Positions 11,276 to 22,543 of a stretch of DNA of 61,891 bases are shown one piece after another (positions within the stretch are counted from its first letter, which is position 1; each line of letters opens with the position of its first letter). The translations under genes and the position numbers were made by a program. Source of the DNA: Paracamarosporium sp. OC-R06-R3 (taxonomy: Eukaryota; Ascomycota; Dothideomycetes; Pleosporales; Didymosphaeriaceae); contig JACVRA010000425.1 of assembly GCA_019828545.1 (NCBI GenBank), forward strand, positions 1-61,891, in the 5' to 3' direction. The notes under the pieces were generated by a model, which was not told where the DNA came from, searched no databases, and worked only from the letters and a program-made list of their open reading frames with translations.

Positions 11276-12427
11276 CAATACGTGATCTGGCCCATTTGCA
11301 CGATTGGCCATAACAATCTGCGCCGTTGGCGGCAACCTTTCTAGCTCATAGGCTTTCAAAGCTGCACTTACATCCTCGAGTGTCGTCTTCAGATGCTTAG
11401 CCAGTACTTCGGCGTCAATGATTGCTTGCGATGCTCCGTTCGAACCAATCGGATCCATTGCATGGGCCGCGTCCCCAAGAAGCGTAAGCCGGCCGAAGGA
11501 CCACTGTTCCACTGGATCACGGTCTGACATGGGAAACTCAAAGACCTTCTCTGTGTTATCGATTAGATCTTTCATCTCTAGGCCCCCACACTTCCATTTT
11601 TCAAACGGCCCCTCAAAGATGCTCTTGTCAACAGCTTTTGTCCAATCCGTCTTTGGTGGGGTCAGGTCTTCATCGTCTTTCTTTCGAATGCGCAATTCTG
11701 CTATCCAGTTTATGAGGCTCTTGCCCTTTTCCGCTGACCTTTGAGAAATTGGGTACGCAATAAATTTTTGGTCTGCGTGTCCTGGCCACACCATCGAGGC
11801 GCCAGTCAGGTACGGAGCACGCTCTAGGCATCCACGCCAAAGCATCCGCCCTGAGAAGCGACGTGGGCCTTCATTGGGGTACAAAGTCTTCCTTACGGTC
11901 GAGTTAACGCCGTCGGCTGCTATCAAGATGCCACCAGAGACGCTAGAAAGTTCTGCTGGCGCACCGTCCCGTTTCTGGGAGAACTGTGCCGTGATTGTCT
12001 TCGAGTCTTGTGAGAATCCGGTTAATGTATGGTTTAAATGCACCGCATCCTCACCAAGCCGCTCTTTGACGGCACTGAGAAGTAACATCTGAAATTCGCC
12101 TCTATGTATTGAAAATTGAGGTACGGCATATCCCGCATGCTTTCCTCTTTTCTCGCTGAGGATCGGATCGCCATGTCGGTTGTAAAAGTTCAATTCTTGC
12201 GTCTCGATTCCCGTCTTTCCAAGAGCTTCAAGTAATCCAAGGTTCCGGAGGATGAGTACTGCAGAAGGCTGGACATTAATACCTACACCTAGAGTGGTGA
12301 GAATTGAAGAAGCTTCGAAGATGTGTATGTCGGTGAAACCGGCCGCGTGTAACGAAAGCGCCGTCGTGAGGCCGCCGATACCAATACCAACGACGATAAT
12401 CTTAGGCTTCAAACTTAAAAATGGCAT
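11243..12427 (-). CDS. FAD-dependent monooxygenase, salicylate hydroxylase-like
   Basis: Group A aromatic-ring flavin monooxygenase that would use NAD(P)H and oxygen. The intronless product is 394 residues from ATG 12427. That ATG places the Rossmann strand and G14-x-G-x-x-G19 motif (VVGIGIGG) close to the N terminus; an upstream ATG at 12496 only adds a poor leader. The FAD/NAD(P)H motif is ILIAADGVNS near residue 185. The second FAD motif LTLLGDAAHAMDP is near residue 320, followed by the NGASQAIIDAE helix. The length is normal for 6-hydroxynicotinate/salicylate-type hydroxylases. The exact aromatic substrate is not predictable. The 3' end overlaps repeat copy A. Its convergent neighbour is the three-module gene; the GH128-like gene lies upstream on the same strand. 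Confidence 0.88.
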   Translation of the reverse strand: MPFLSLKPKIIVVGIGIGGLTTALSLHAAGFTDIHIFEASSILTTLGVGINVQPSAVLILRNLGLLEALGKTGIETQELNFYNRHGDPILSEKRGKHAGYAVPQFSIHRGEFQMLLLSAVKERLGEDAVHLNHTLTGFSQDSKTITAQFSQKRDGAPAELSSVSGGILIAADGVNSTVRKTLYPNEGPRRFSGRMLWRGCLERAPYLTGASMVWPGHADQKFIAYPISQRSAEKGKSLINWIAELRIRKKDDEDLTPPKTDWTKAVDKSIFEGPFEKWKCGGLEMKDLIDNTEKVFEFPMSDRDPVEQWSFGRLTLLGDAAHAMDPIGSNGASQAIIDAEVLAKHLKTTLEDVSAALKAYELERLPPTAQIVMANRANGPDHVLPAIINTTLSY

Positions 12428-12795
12428 ATTGTGATGATTGCTCAAGTTTCGACTCTGAAAAGTTGCGATACCGGATGTTACTATCTGCACACTCATTCCG
12501 ATTTTCGGAAGGAAATAGGCCCTTTGAAGTGCTAAGTTCTTCTGCCGTGGACGGCACTAACCCAAGTTGATCACCATTGAGACGACAACATTCTTGATGC
12601 ATCTTAGAACTCAGTGCCAGGACAGCAATTTTCGGCATAATCTTTGCATACTATACCGAACTTATTTTACAGAGCAAAAGGTTTATCTGGAGATATATTG
12701 CCACACCATTGTGATATATTACGAATACTCGATGGAAACGATGCAGTAACAGTAAACAGATCTACATATCCTTTCTCAATAACTGCACCAGCTTC

Positions 12796-13589
12796 TCAGG
12801 ACATCGGCTGGTCACTCATGTACTTCCACATCAGATCCGTGAAGTTCCCACCCTCGTCCATCAACCGAGCCGCAGGACTCACAAATTCATCAGGCATGTT
12901 TTGCATACAGCCAAAGAAAGCGTACTCAAAGATCCAATCAACTCCGTCCATCCAGTTACACATCTCCCGGGTGAAGGCGTGCACACTGTCGTAATTCCTG
13001 TCAATGCTTGCAATCTCCGACACAATCACCGGCAAACCGAATTTGTCGTGCATAGAAGAGATAAATTGCTGGCATTCCGATGCTTCGATGCCATACCAGT
13101 GCAACCCCAGATAATCCGGTCGAGCATCTTGCACGAGATCCATAAACTCCGCGATCCATTGTTGTCCGGCAGGGTCGGAGGCGCAAGAAGGCGAGGCGAG
13201 CTGCTTATGTCGGTCATTGCGAAGAGCAGGAATAACCTATTAAGCTATAAATACAGAGTTTAACACGTTGCCGAAGAGTAAGCGAGTACCTGGTTGTGCC
13301 AGTAATCAGCCGCCTTTTGTGGACTAATTCCATTTCTTTCTGGCTCATTGAAGAAGTGAACTATCGGTTGATCAGAGTCTTGAATCCACTGCCATTCGTT
13401 GCCGTTCAGTTCGCGTTCGAGGTGAATCATGGGACGGAAGGGGGCACGGCCCTTAAGCTCTGGTGGGACCCATGCATTCCAATTGGAAACCGACGAGATA
13501 GGACCGTCAAACTTAGCGATATCCATCCTGTCGGGTAGATTCTGGGTATTGCTCCAGTCCCAAAGAAGAGATCGCTTTTTGATAACCAT
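12796..13589 (-). CDS. GH128-like (Asl1 type) glycosyl hydrolase
   Basis: Probable endo-beta-1,3-glucanase-like TIM-barrel protein. Exons are 13589-13290 and 13236-12796 (intron of 53 bases, phase 0), giving 246 residues. The first exon begins with KRSLLWDWSN, the usual start of the domain, and carries the acid/base motif FFNEPERN. The second exon carries DYLGLHWYG and the putative nucleophile strand LPVIVSEIA, then WIFEYAFFG. The order N-E-P, then H-W-Y, then a Glu on a late strand is what the Asl1/GH128 family shows. No signal peptide is visible, in contrast to many wall-directed members, so this member may be cytosolic or its first exon may be missing. The substrate is inferred from the family only. 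Confidence 0.8.
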
Positions 13590-14581
13590 TATAGCAATTG
13601 TTCAAGAATCGTGCAAATGGGTCGTCGGTGAAGGAGTTGGTAGTTTACTTAGAAAAGTTTGGTGATGTACTCTACAAAAACGATGTGACAGTCGTACATT
13701 TATATATTAGTTCTATTTGGAATCGTTCCAGTAAATTTATCAGGAAACATTTTCACGGTAAGGTTCCGGAGTACCTGAAGCCGTGGTACGTAAGCTGCCA
13801 GCTGAACCCTACACTAGTCTCACTTGACGCTATACCGCGATTCAGCAAGCCTCAATCCTTTCTGAATTGCTACAGTAACATTAAGCCGATTCATTTCTAC
13901 GCGTGAGTAGTAAAGGGTAGTGAGATATGTTTTGTCAAGCATTAGAATTATTGGCTGACTGTGTTGGGCGCCTACAACACAGCCCATTTGAAGGACCTGC
14001 ATGGCCACGAGAACATTACAAGATGTTGCTCCAGCGCTAAAAATTTCTCCAAGCACTGCCTAGACACGGTTAGTAGATCCGCTAGGATTGATGAAAGCTC
14101 TTGAGGCGGACAGGGATGCGTTCGCTTATCTACGTTACCGCACGAGTGCCTGTATGTAGCGCTGGATGAAGCATGGTAATTCAATAAGCCTAGTACCGGT
14201 CGACAAGATATACTTTTGCCGACAACAATTATGAAAAGAATCCTCGGTCACAGATCACCCACAAGTCTCTGGCATTCCGCTGGTTCATGTCCGTCGTTCA
14301 CAACGCCATTCAAGATCCTAACAAACGAACCAAAGCGAGAAGCCCAAAGTTTTTAAGGAGAATTGTATTTTTTTTGGTCATCAACTTGTTGTTAGCGAGA
14401 AACCGGTACAATTCGACTGCTCAGCTTATGCCTTTGCACTGCTGGGAACCTGCAATCCATCAAGCCACAGCAAATGGCTCAGCTGAAGTTACGCCCGATG
14501 ACCAAAGCACTCATGTGCTCATCATACTACGCAGAGGATTTCGATATACATGGGAGATACGTTAATAGGGTAAGAGTGAGG
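13590..14581. other. gene-free spacer
   Basis: About 1 kb without a supported gene. Short frames on both strands show no domain; sequence is AT-rich. Confidence 0.5.
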
Positions 14582-14589
14582 TATATAAG
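14582..14589 (+). promoter_or_regulatory. TATA box of the two-module protein gene
   Basis: TATATAAG lies 108 bases before ATG 14697 and is followed by an A/C-rich leader (CACAACTCCTCCAACACAAA), a common fungal transcript start. Confidence 0.45.
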
Positions 14590-14696
14590 TAGTGGACGAC
14601 GGAGCATTGCCTGAAAATCTCGGCATCACAACTCCTCCAACACAAACAACATTCAAGTTTTGAGTAACTCACAAAAGCCTCCATACACTATTCAAT

Positions 14697-16083
14697 ATGT
14701 CGCACACCATTTTCATCCGCAATATGTCTGGGCACGACCAGCTCTTCCAGGTCCATGGCTGGAATGGCAACCAAGACATTACAGTCCCAGCTAACGGCGA
14801 GTCCACTGTCGAAGCTCCCGACGGTACCTCTGGTGCAATCATTGCGATTCATGATGGCTGCATTGGGGAACAAGCCGAACTTACCAAGAACGGGTTCGGC
14901 GGCAACGATTTCATCGACCTCTCCAATATTTGTGGAGCCGGCGGTAACCTAATCGTTCAGCAAGTTGGTAAAGACTGGACTCGTAAGGGTGACCCGAGGT
15001 TTATGCAAAACCTTAACGATGCTTGGCAAAGAGCCGATCAGGGGGTTAAGGATAGGTACGTTGCTCTATAGATGATATTACTGATATTCGCTTATCTTGT
15101 AGCCTGAGTCAGTGCGTGCATGTTAGCGATGGTACTGTAAGGCGAATTGATGCGCCAAAGGATTTCCCGCAGTTGGAGGAGTTTATCAGGACATTTGCCG
15201 ACGGAAAGACCTATATAGGTGTGGGTGCTTGGGGTGGAAGCCCTGGCAATGCGAATGACAACGCTCAGGTAAGTCGCTTAAATCGGACCGAATCTTGTAG
15301 CGTTGGAAGGCTAATTCATACAGAGCTCTGCCGCTGAAGGTAGTACTGACATTCTCATCTGCTATAACGACGATGATTGTTCGCCGCAATGGTAAGCAAA
15401 ATAGCTCGCAGGTAGATTCACTAATACACTTTGCTTATGTCTTAATGTTGGTTAGGAATGTTCCCGAGCCTGTGATGACCGCAGCTTATGAAGAGCCTAT
15501 ATCTGTTGCATCAACAGATGAAGGGGGCCCTGGTATTATTCTAACCAACTCATCTCAAAGAGAATGCGAGTACTTCTTCTACGATAACTACTGGAACGGT
15601 GATGGGACGGCAGGTGCCAACTTCGACCGCCCTCTCACCTCGATCAAGTTACAGCCTAATGAAACGCAATTTGTCTCCCTTCCTAGCACTTTCAAGGGCC
15701 GCCTTCAACGCGGAACCGAGCTGCCTGCAACTTGGGTGGAATTCCAACTTGAAGCTGCAGACGATCACGGTGCGCATGGCGATATATCACTCCAACAGGG
15801 CTGTGACGGCGCTGCCACCATCGCATCAACCGATGGAAGCAATGTCATCAACGGATTTACAGAAGACGTAGTAGCAGCGGCACCAGAAGCAGCAATTCGA
15901 AACAAACCTAATGGCGAGCGGGCGACCGATACTACGGTCGGAAATTGGAACGGCGGGCCTAATCAGGCCGCTATTGATTATCTGAATAGTGTGGTCAGGC
16001 AGGAGAGGGCATACATCGTGGGTGGAACAGGTACTCCGGACGTCGCGAGTAAGAACAGGAGGTTGGCGGTGGTGATGTATTAA
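14697..16083 (+). CDS. protein of unknown function made of two tandem modules of about 200 residues
   Basis: Exons are 14697-15055, 15103-15268, 15324-15391 and 15456-16083; phases close to give 406 residues. No signal peptide or membrane segment. The two halves look homologous. Each begins with an Asn-Met/Ser-Ser strand and an aromatic NGx motif (VHGWNGN in half 1, DNYWNGD in half 2). Each continues through a strand-rich domain with a late GC pair region (IHDGCIG and LQQGCDG). Each ends with a helix and a T/A-Y-I-x-x-G strand (KTYIGVGAWGG and RAYIVGGTGT). Strand-rich halves with NGW-like and D-I-S-L-x-x-G-C motifs recall thaumatin-like or GH64-type beta sandwiches, but I cannot name the family. 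Three introns interrupt only the first half and the junction, so the second half may be a more recent or processed copy. Confidence 0.75.
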
Positions 16084-17644
16084 GATGGAGGCCCAGCACG
16101 CTCATCTCGCAATTTGTATACGATACCAATGAGGAAAGAATTCTGGTGGAAACATACGACTTACCTAGTCATGCACTCTGGAATCATTAAACAAGAAAGC
16201 CCTTTCACTAAAACTGGTTGCAAACCTAAAACTAAACCCGATCTGCCATTGTGTCCTTTGTGTACATTTTTCGTTTGCACAAACTCTTCAGCGTAGTCAA
16301 CCCAATACGCAACATCACCGTCATCATACAACACCGAAATGTCCTCTTGTTTTTCAACATCCCTCTATTTCAGCGACATCTCCAGCAATCCAGTCCTATC
16401 TAACCACCTTCTCAATGTAAGCATTTCATCAAAACCATCGCGGTGCCTCCCAACTCGTACGCGGCTCTACAGGTACGTCTGCAATAAGAACATCAAATTT
16501 TATGTACCCCTTACCGCCAATAAGAGATATGGAATCTTCTCATAGACGAAAGTAAATATTGTAATCGAGACAGTGAACTACTCTCAAGCAGGAATGCTGG
16601 TGCTGATTTTATAGATTAGTAGTCAAGCGAGCTGATAGCTTGCTCTCAGGAGGGATAGATCTAGTATGGGACGCTACTATCAATATGCATTATCATCAAA
16701 CTTAGTACGCTGCCATTCGCTGTATTTTTTTCTTTTCTTTTCTTTTTGCTCTGTTGTTAGTTTGCGCGAAAATTGACCAATGTCTCTACTTCACCATAAG
16801 CACGACAAGTCTGCAACCGTCAGTAGGGTCATTTGATGAGCGCGGGGTTGTTTCCGATCACCGAGGTTGCTTGTGAAATGAATAAGCCTTGCTTAGATCA
16901 TAGTTTTGTTATAGTCTGTTGCGCGTACTCTGCAGTATAGCTCGATTCGACATTCCAGACCTATCGCTGATGTTTCCGACCCACACCATGGACGGCTCCT
17001 GGAAGGCCACTTGACCAAGCGCTAGGCACCTTTCATCAACATAGTCATTCCTGCGACCGCATTCGGTATACGACAGAACTATCTTCAACATGCAGATAAC
17101 AGGGTATTTGCTTGGCGTAACTCGTCACCATTATATCACCATACACAAGAAGGGAAAATAAGTTTCCGACGTCGCTGGATCTGCCCACCGGCAATTTATT
17201 GCACCGCAATGGTCCCCAAGCTGCTAGATCTAGACTGTCCTGATTGGTTGGCCTCGCGTGGCTGCTGCAAGATTGATTTTATCATCTGCAATATAGATCC
17301 CTCGACTATGATGTTTCCCCGCAACACTTGCCTAGCATCCCTTGCAAACACCAACGGTTCTCCATTCCCACACGGTGATCCACTACCGAGGCAACAAAAG
17401 GTCATCATAGATCTTTACTGGCTGAGGAGTGTTCTTGCCATCTGGGATCTGCCGCCCCGACATACTAGTTCCGCAGTGCTCTTTTGCATATCTGCAGCTT
17501 CCACCATGAGCGTACATCCTTCAGAACACCTGTCGGCCAGTAAAGATCGAGGACGACGTTTTGCTACCTCGGCGAAGCGTACAACTCCCAAGTTGGACTC
17601 TCGATGTAACGATGCAAGTTCTATGTCTTATTTATGAGGCAAGG
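16084..17644. other. gene-free spacer
   Basis: No supported gene. A pyrimidine tract rich in TTTTC units lies near 16727-16750. A 142-codon frame at 17209-17637 has no recognisable content and overlaps the peroxygenase promoter area, so I do not call it. Confidence 0.5.
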
Positions 17645-17650
17645 TATAAG
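17645..17650 (+). promoter_or_regulatory. TATA-like box of the peroxygenase gene
   Basis: TATAAG lies about 75 bases before ATG 17721, followed by a C/T-rich leader (CTTCCTTCTCAAG) directly before the start. Confidence 0.4.
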
Positions 17651-17720
17651 AGTCGACACATAAATCGCTCTACACGATAAGCTGCGTCGCACTTTCGCTC
17701 CATACTTCTTCCTTCTCAAG

Positions 17721-19057
17721 ATGTGTCTCCCTCTTATCTCGATCCTGTACCTCGCATCAGTGATCACCGCATGGCCTTGGATCGCCGATATCCCTGGAGT
17801 TGACCTATCTGCGATTCATGCACATCCAGAGAACTTCGTACAACAGCGTCGCCAAACAGGGCGTCTGGATCCTACATGTCCTTTCAACCCTGAACACTCT
17901 GGTGCTGCTCCTTTCGATGCGAAATTTCCCTACACAGGCTCTGTCAATGGCCTTCCGGGTACTGGCATCGGCGGTGTCCAAGTCCCAGCTCCAGGAGACT
18001 CAGCTCACGAGTTCACGCCCCCTGGATCTAATGACATTCGAGGCCCTTGTCCTGGCATGAACACGGCTGCCAACCACAATGTCAGTATAGAGTTTGTGTC
18101 TTATGCTACTGATTCTAAAATGTCATCTAGTTCTTGTCGCATGATGGCATTACCAATCTCGCCGAACTCGTCTCCGCTCAGCAGAATCTCTACAATCTCG
18201 CCTATGATCTCGCCGTTTTTATTGCAGTCCGTGGTATTGCGTTAGATGGCGACGTAGTCACAACAAAGCTCAGCATTGGCTGCGATGCCACTGAGCGTAC
18301 CTCCATCGACCCGACCGGCACCCTAGGCCGCGAGCCCGGACTCAACGCGCATAACAAATTTGAAGGCGACACATCACTTACCCGGCGTGACTACTTCCTC
18401 AACAGCGGCGACGCTTTTACTTTCCAAGGCGATATGTTCGCCGACATGTATCGTGTCGCCAACTCAACCTCAAACGGCCTCTTCGACCGCGATGCCATTG
18501 CCGTGTACCGCAGTCAGCGGTACGATGAGTCACTCGCGGAAAATCCAAACTTCTACTTTGGGCCTAAAGCACTCCTCCTCTACGGCGCAGCAAGCTTTGT
18601 CTACGAAGTCTTCCCCGTCTTCGGCCCCGATGGTGACGCCAACTTTGACATAGTATCCACATTCTACGGCGCCGTACCAGACAGCTTCGGGTTCTACTCT
18701 CACGTCCCCGAGCGCATCCCAAAGAACTGGTCGAACCGCCGCAGAGCCTACGGCCTTGTAGAAATCGGCGAGGAGATCCGGTACCAGTACTCGTACTCAC
18801 CAAAACTATTTGGCGGAAACGTCGGTGCGGGTAATTTCTTAGCATTAAACACGACGTTTGGAATTATTGAGAACGGAACGATTCCTGGTGATGCGACGGC
18901 AGCAGATTTCACATGCTTGCTGTATCAGCTTGCGACGGATAATGTGCCGGGGACGGTTGGGAACGAGGGGGATCTACCGCTTGACGTGTTGGCATGGGTG
19001 CTGACGCAGTTGAATCCGATCTTCGGGAACCTAGGGTGTCCATTGAGACTTTCTTAA
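17721..19057 (+). CDS. unspecific peroxygenase / heme-thiolate (chloroperoxidase-type) peroxidase, long ascomycete type
   Basis: Secreted heme-thiolate enzyme that uses hydrogen peroxide to oxygenate organic substrates. Exons are 17721-18080 and 18131-19057, giving 428 residues. A signal peptide (MCLPLISILYLASVITAW) starts the protein. The proximal heme ligand is Cys110 in RGPCPGMNT, followed by AANHN and, across the intron, FLSHDG. The EGD metal site is at 198-200 in NKFEGDTSLTR, and an Arg-x6-Glu pair lies in RYDESLAENP (250-257), the spacing expected for the distal acid-base pair. The PCP-EGD-R-E pattern is that of the long peroxygenase subfamily. C-terminal Cys residues could form the usual disulphide. 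The physiological substrate is unknown; roles in lignin, steroid or plant-defence compound oxidation are possible. Confidence 0.9.
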
Positions 19058-19312
19058 GGATTTGAATAGAAGTGCGAATTTGCGAGATATTTGGGATTGA
19101 TTGGTGCCTGGGAACTTTTGAAAGGATACAAGGGAGGCAGATTGGAAAAAGATGATAATGTATGCAGGGTAATGAGTATACAGGGTAAAGCACACGATTG
19201 GACAACGGGCTATTAAGGGCGGGGGGTAATGAACACACGAGAACTTAGGTGAATATGCAATCAAATGTCTCACTTGCTATCTGCGAGTGTAAAGTACTTT
19301 TAGGGACTGTCT

Positions 19313-19534
19313 GTATTACACGCAAACCACATTACCGTTCATCTCACGTTCTGTACGTTAAAATCTCTCATGTGATCCGACGAATGCAAAACATGCCTTG
19401 CATTTTAATTCAAATTATTACAACAAATTTCCCTATTAGCTAATAAGTACGTTATTAGATTTTAAGCCTAGTAGTACTGCCATTATGTAAGAGCACGCTT
19501 GCTTCAATAACTTGAAGTTATATTGATGATAGTA
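19313..19534 (+). repeat. dispersed repeat copy B (partner at 11051-11275), carries a monooxygenase tail relic
   Basis: Same orientation and near full-length alignment with copy A. At its right end the minus strand still reads as the tail and stop of the monooxygenase: the last eight residues in copy A are I-I-N-T-T-L-S-Y, here I-I-N-I-T-S-S-Y then TGA. Every difference in that stretch is a transition. Alignment is lost shortly beyond, after a short gap. It is a leftover of a second copy of the monooxygenase 3' region, not a working gene. Confidence 0.8.
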
Positions 19535-20119
19535 GCACGTGCACGATTCCATGTTCATGGTGAAGTGTCCTGTACTCGGTTCTGCAAGCAGGAGACAAGT
19601 AGTAGTCTCAAACAAGCGACAGCAGGGCCATGCCGCTAACCGGAACCGTGAAATAAATAACCGATCACATCGTGATACCCCTTTATATCGGATGTCTCGT
19701 TGTTTTCATAGACAGGGTAGCCATATTTTTCCGCTTTTCTTTGAGCAACGCTCTTCGTGTCTTTGGAAATTCCAATACTCGATTGAGAAATAAGTCGTAT
19801 AATGAGGCTTTGCAATTCATGGATGAGTACTAGTAATGCGATGGTTGTACATCGTTTCTATCTGTACACCTCGAATAGTCACTTGCAAATGTTATGTTCC
19901 GATCGCGGCAGCATAGACACTCTAGATTGATTATACCCTCACGGCGCACAAGCGCGACACAGGAAGTTCAATGATGCCAAGTGCTTGGATATCGAAACGA
20001 ACGACCACCTTCCAGAACGAGAACATACCGCCGAGATTTCACCGTATGCAAACTCCACATACAAAAACATAGTACGCGCCAGATCTGGATGTAATCACTT
20101 TCGGGAAGCAGTAAAGAAA
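19535..20119. other. spacer upstream of the subtilisin-like protease gene
   Basis: No gene supported. An open frame extends upstream of the protease start to 19985 but lacks signal-peptide logic, so I treat it as leader sequence. Confidence 0.5.
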
Positions 20120-21422
20120 ATGTTGTCGTTTCTATCCGTTCTTTTTCTCTCAGCTGCAATCAATGCTACGCCCATTAATTCCCGAGATAGGCCCAGATTT
20201 GTACCTGGAAAATATCTCGTGCAGTTGCAATCCGACATTGATGCCACTTCCGTGGCCTCGCACCATGACACAGTTCACCGCTTAGCCAAACGCAGCACCA
20301 CTGTTGAACCGATCGAGCGTATCTTCAGTATCGGCACCCTGAATTTTTATCTAGGAAATTTCGACGAACAGACTGCAACCAACGTCCTAGATCTCGACGA
20401 AGTACTCTCTGTTGTTCCAGACGAGTATGTTTACCTAGAGAAGACAGACTTTGCGCCTCTCGGGCGCCGCGATCTCGTGGCACAGTCACCCAGTATCTGG
20501 AGCTTGGGCGACCTTTCGCACAAGACTAGCAGCGCAACAGAATACGTTTACGATTCCAGCGCAGGCGAGGGGACGACAGCATACGTTTTCGACACCGGTA
20601 TTCGCCTCAGCCATAGCGAATTCGAAGGCCGCGCTCGATTTGGTATTAATGGGATCACCAACTCCACAGACGTTAGTGGCGCAAGCAAAGACGACGACGG
20701 CCACGGTACGCACTGTGCAGCAACGGTGGTAGGCAAGACATTCGGCGTAGCTAAAAAAGCGTCCGTGGTCGATGTCAAAGTCTTTGATGGCGCAACCGTA
20801 AGTACCCCCATTATCATTCCTTCGATCCATCATCAATTGAACACCGTGAAAATAGGGAACAACAAGTGCCATCCTAACGGGCATCCAATGGGCGATCAAC
20901 GACGTCGTCTCCCGCTCTGCGCAATCCACCTCCGTTTTCAGCATGTCGCTCTCAGCCCAGACGACCTCGACGCTTCTCGACGATGCAGTAAAAGCTGCGT
21001 ACGACGCTGGTATTCTTTCCGTCGTCGCAGCCGGTAATGAAAATTCGCCAATCAGCCCTCTCTCGCCTGCACGCCTTCCTGCAGCATTCACCATCGGCAT
21101 GACTCAAGCCGACCGTAACCGCGTAAACATCATCACCGATGTTTATGGAAGTAACTATGGGCCCGAAATGGATGTGTTTGCTCCCGGACGTGATATCGTG
21201 TCTGCGAGCCATTTGAGTGATACAGGAAATAGTACGAAGACTGGGACGAGTATGGCCACACCGCTTGTTGCTGGGCTCGTTTGCTATCTGAGAGCATTGG
21301 AAAGTGGGTTGGAAAGTCCGGATCAGGCGACAGCTCGAATCTTGGAGCTTGCAATTAGGGATGTTGTCGGAGACCCAAAGGGGAGTCCAAATCTACTTGT
21401 TAATAATGGCAGTGGGGCCTAA
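20120..21422 (+). CDS. subtilisin-like serine protease (S8, proteinase K type) with I9 prodomain
   Basis: Secreted endopeptidase. Exons are 20120-20797 and 20856-21422 (phase 0), giving 414 residues. I chose ATG 20120 because it starts a clean signal peptide (MLSFLSVLFLSAAINA). The inhibitor I9-type propeptide (about 25-110, beginning FVPGKYLVQL) is followed by the catalytic domain. Catalytic Asp is in AYVFDTGI (Asp158), His in DGHGTHCA (His195) and Ser in GTSMATPLVAG (Ser358); the oxyanion Asn is in VVAAGNEN (Asn287). All catalytic residues are present. One oddity is VFSMSLSA where the family usually has a N-M-S-L-G-G strand, so the substrate-binding edge may differ. Such proteases are common nutrient-acquiring or host-protein-degrading enzymes. 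Confidence 0.93.
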
Positions 21423-22543
21423 AATTATTGAGCGCAGATAAATGGCAATTGCTGTTGGCTCATTCTAGTCGAATCAAGGTTTTGGAACTGCGTTTTCTTA
21501 CTCTTGCAAAAGGTCATGATTTCATTGCGGGCCTTCACAACCTCCTCCACATTCTTAACAGGCGAATTCGAACCCCTAGGATCCATCTCATCCGTCTTCC
21601 TACTACTCTTTTATTATGTAACTTTCCATATCTGTGCCACTTCCCTGCGTAGAGTAGGTAAAAGAGAGCTATACTCACATAAGCTACGAGGATACTGGCT
21701 TCGAGCATCATGCCCAAATAATTATTTAGAACACTAAACTATTAGTGTTAAGAACATCAAAAATGCATTTACTATTAACATTAAAGTTTGTAAGGGAACG
21801 CTGCCCTCTTTCATGAGTAGTCACCTGTTCTGCTGTTACCTTAGGCTAACCCAGTCTTAGTCATATATCTAGGAGTAAGACAATAAGGACCTGAGCCCTT
21901 GATACCTCATCTCTCCTCACTCCCAGTTTAGTCTTATCTTAGTTGAACTCCGCATTATTCCTGTCCTAGAAAGTGTTTGCCCTGCTCGGCCATATTCATG
22001 GCCTTACACTGATGATAAAGATCGCCTCACGCTCTGCCATACATAGCTGGGGCGTAATCTTAGTAGATTACGCCCGATCAAGCGCCTTGCTGACCGGTAT
22101 GGGATATGACTTGGATAACCAATTAAAGCTCTTGTTGCTACGCCGCAGCTGTGCCTGAAACTAGTTTATTCTTAGCGGAGTTGCACCGGAATACCGAACG
22201 AACATCAGCTAGAAATCGACGACATAGCGACAGTTCGCTCACAGGACATCGATGCACTGCAACCAGAGAGTATTTTTTCCGACTACATACGACTGGGTAC
22301 GTGGTATCTGATGCAGTATGTGTGTGATGGTCTGTGGGAGATTATTTCTGAAACGGATCTCGGTAATGCGCCACATCAGCCTCCTGCGTACAAGGCAAAC
22401 AAGGCTAACACTGCGTCCAGACTGGCTGAACCCCGACCCAATCTACCCAAGTACTAAAAGGCTGTAAGACGTCGGGAGGGCGCCGCGTCGCACCCCTTTC
22501 AACACCACACGCAGCTCCAGTGGGAGCAGGCTCGCTTCGCAGG
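21423..22543. other. AT-rich spacer
   Basis: About 1.1 kb with no supported gene; AT-rich in the first 600 bases. It forms the upstream region of the lectin-like membrane protein gene. Confidence 0.5.

Noticed and set aside
17209..17637. Plus-strand frame of 142 codons before the peroxygenase
   Set aside because: No recognisable domain, no signal peptide, ends in the peroxygenase promoter; composition like random sequence.
2891..19057. Idea of a secondary-metabolite cluster (P450, monooxygenase, peroxygenase)
   Set aside because: No polyketide synthase, peptide synthetase, terpene synthase or pathway regulator is present, and the genes are separated by unrelated hydrolases.
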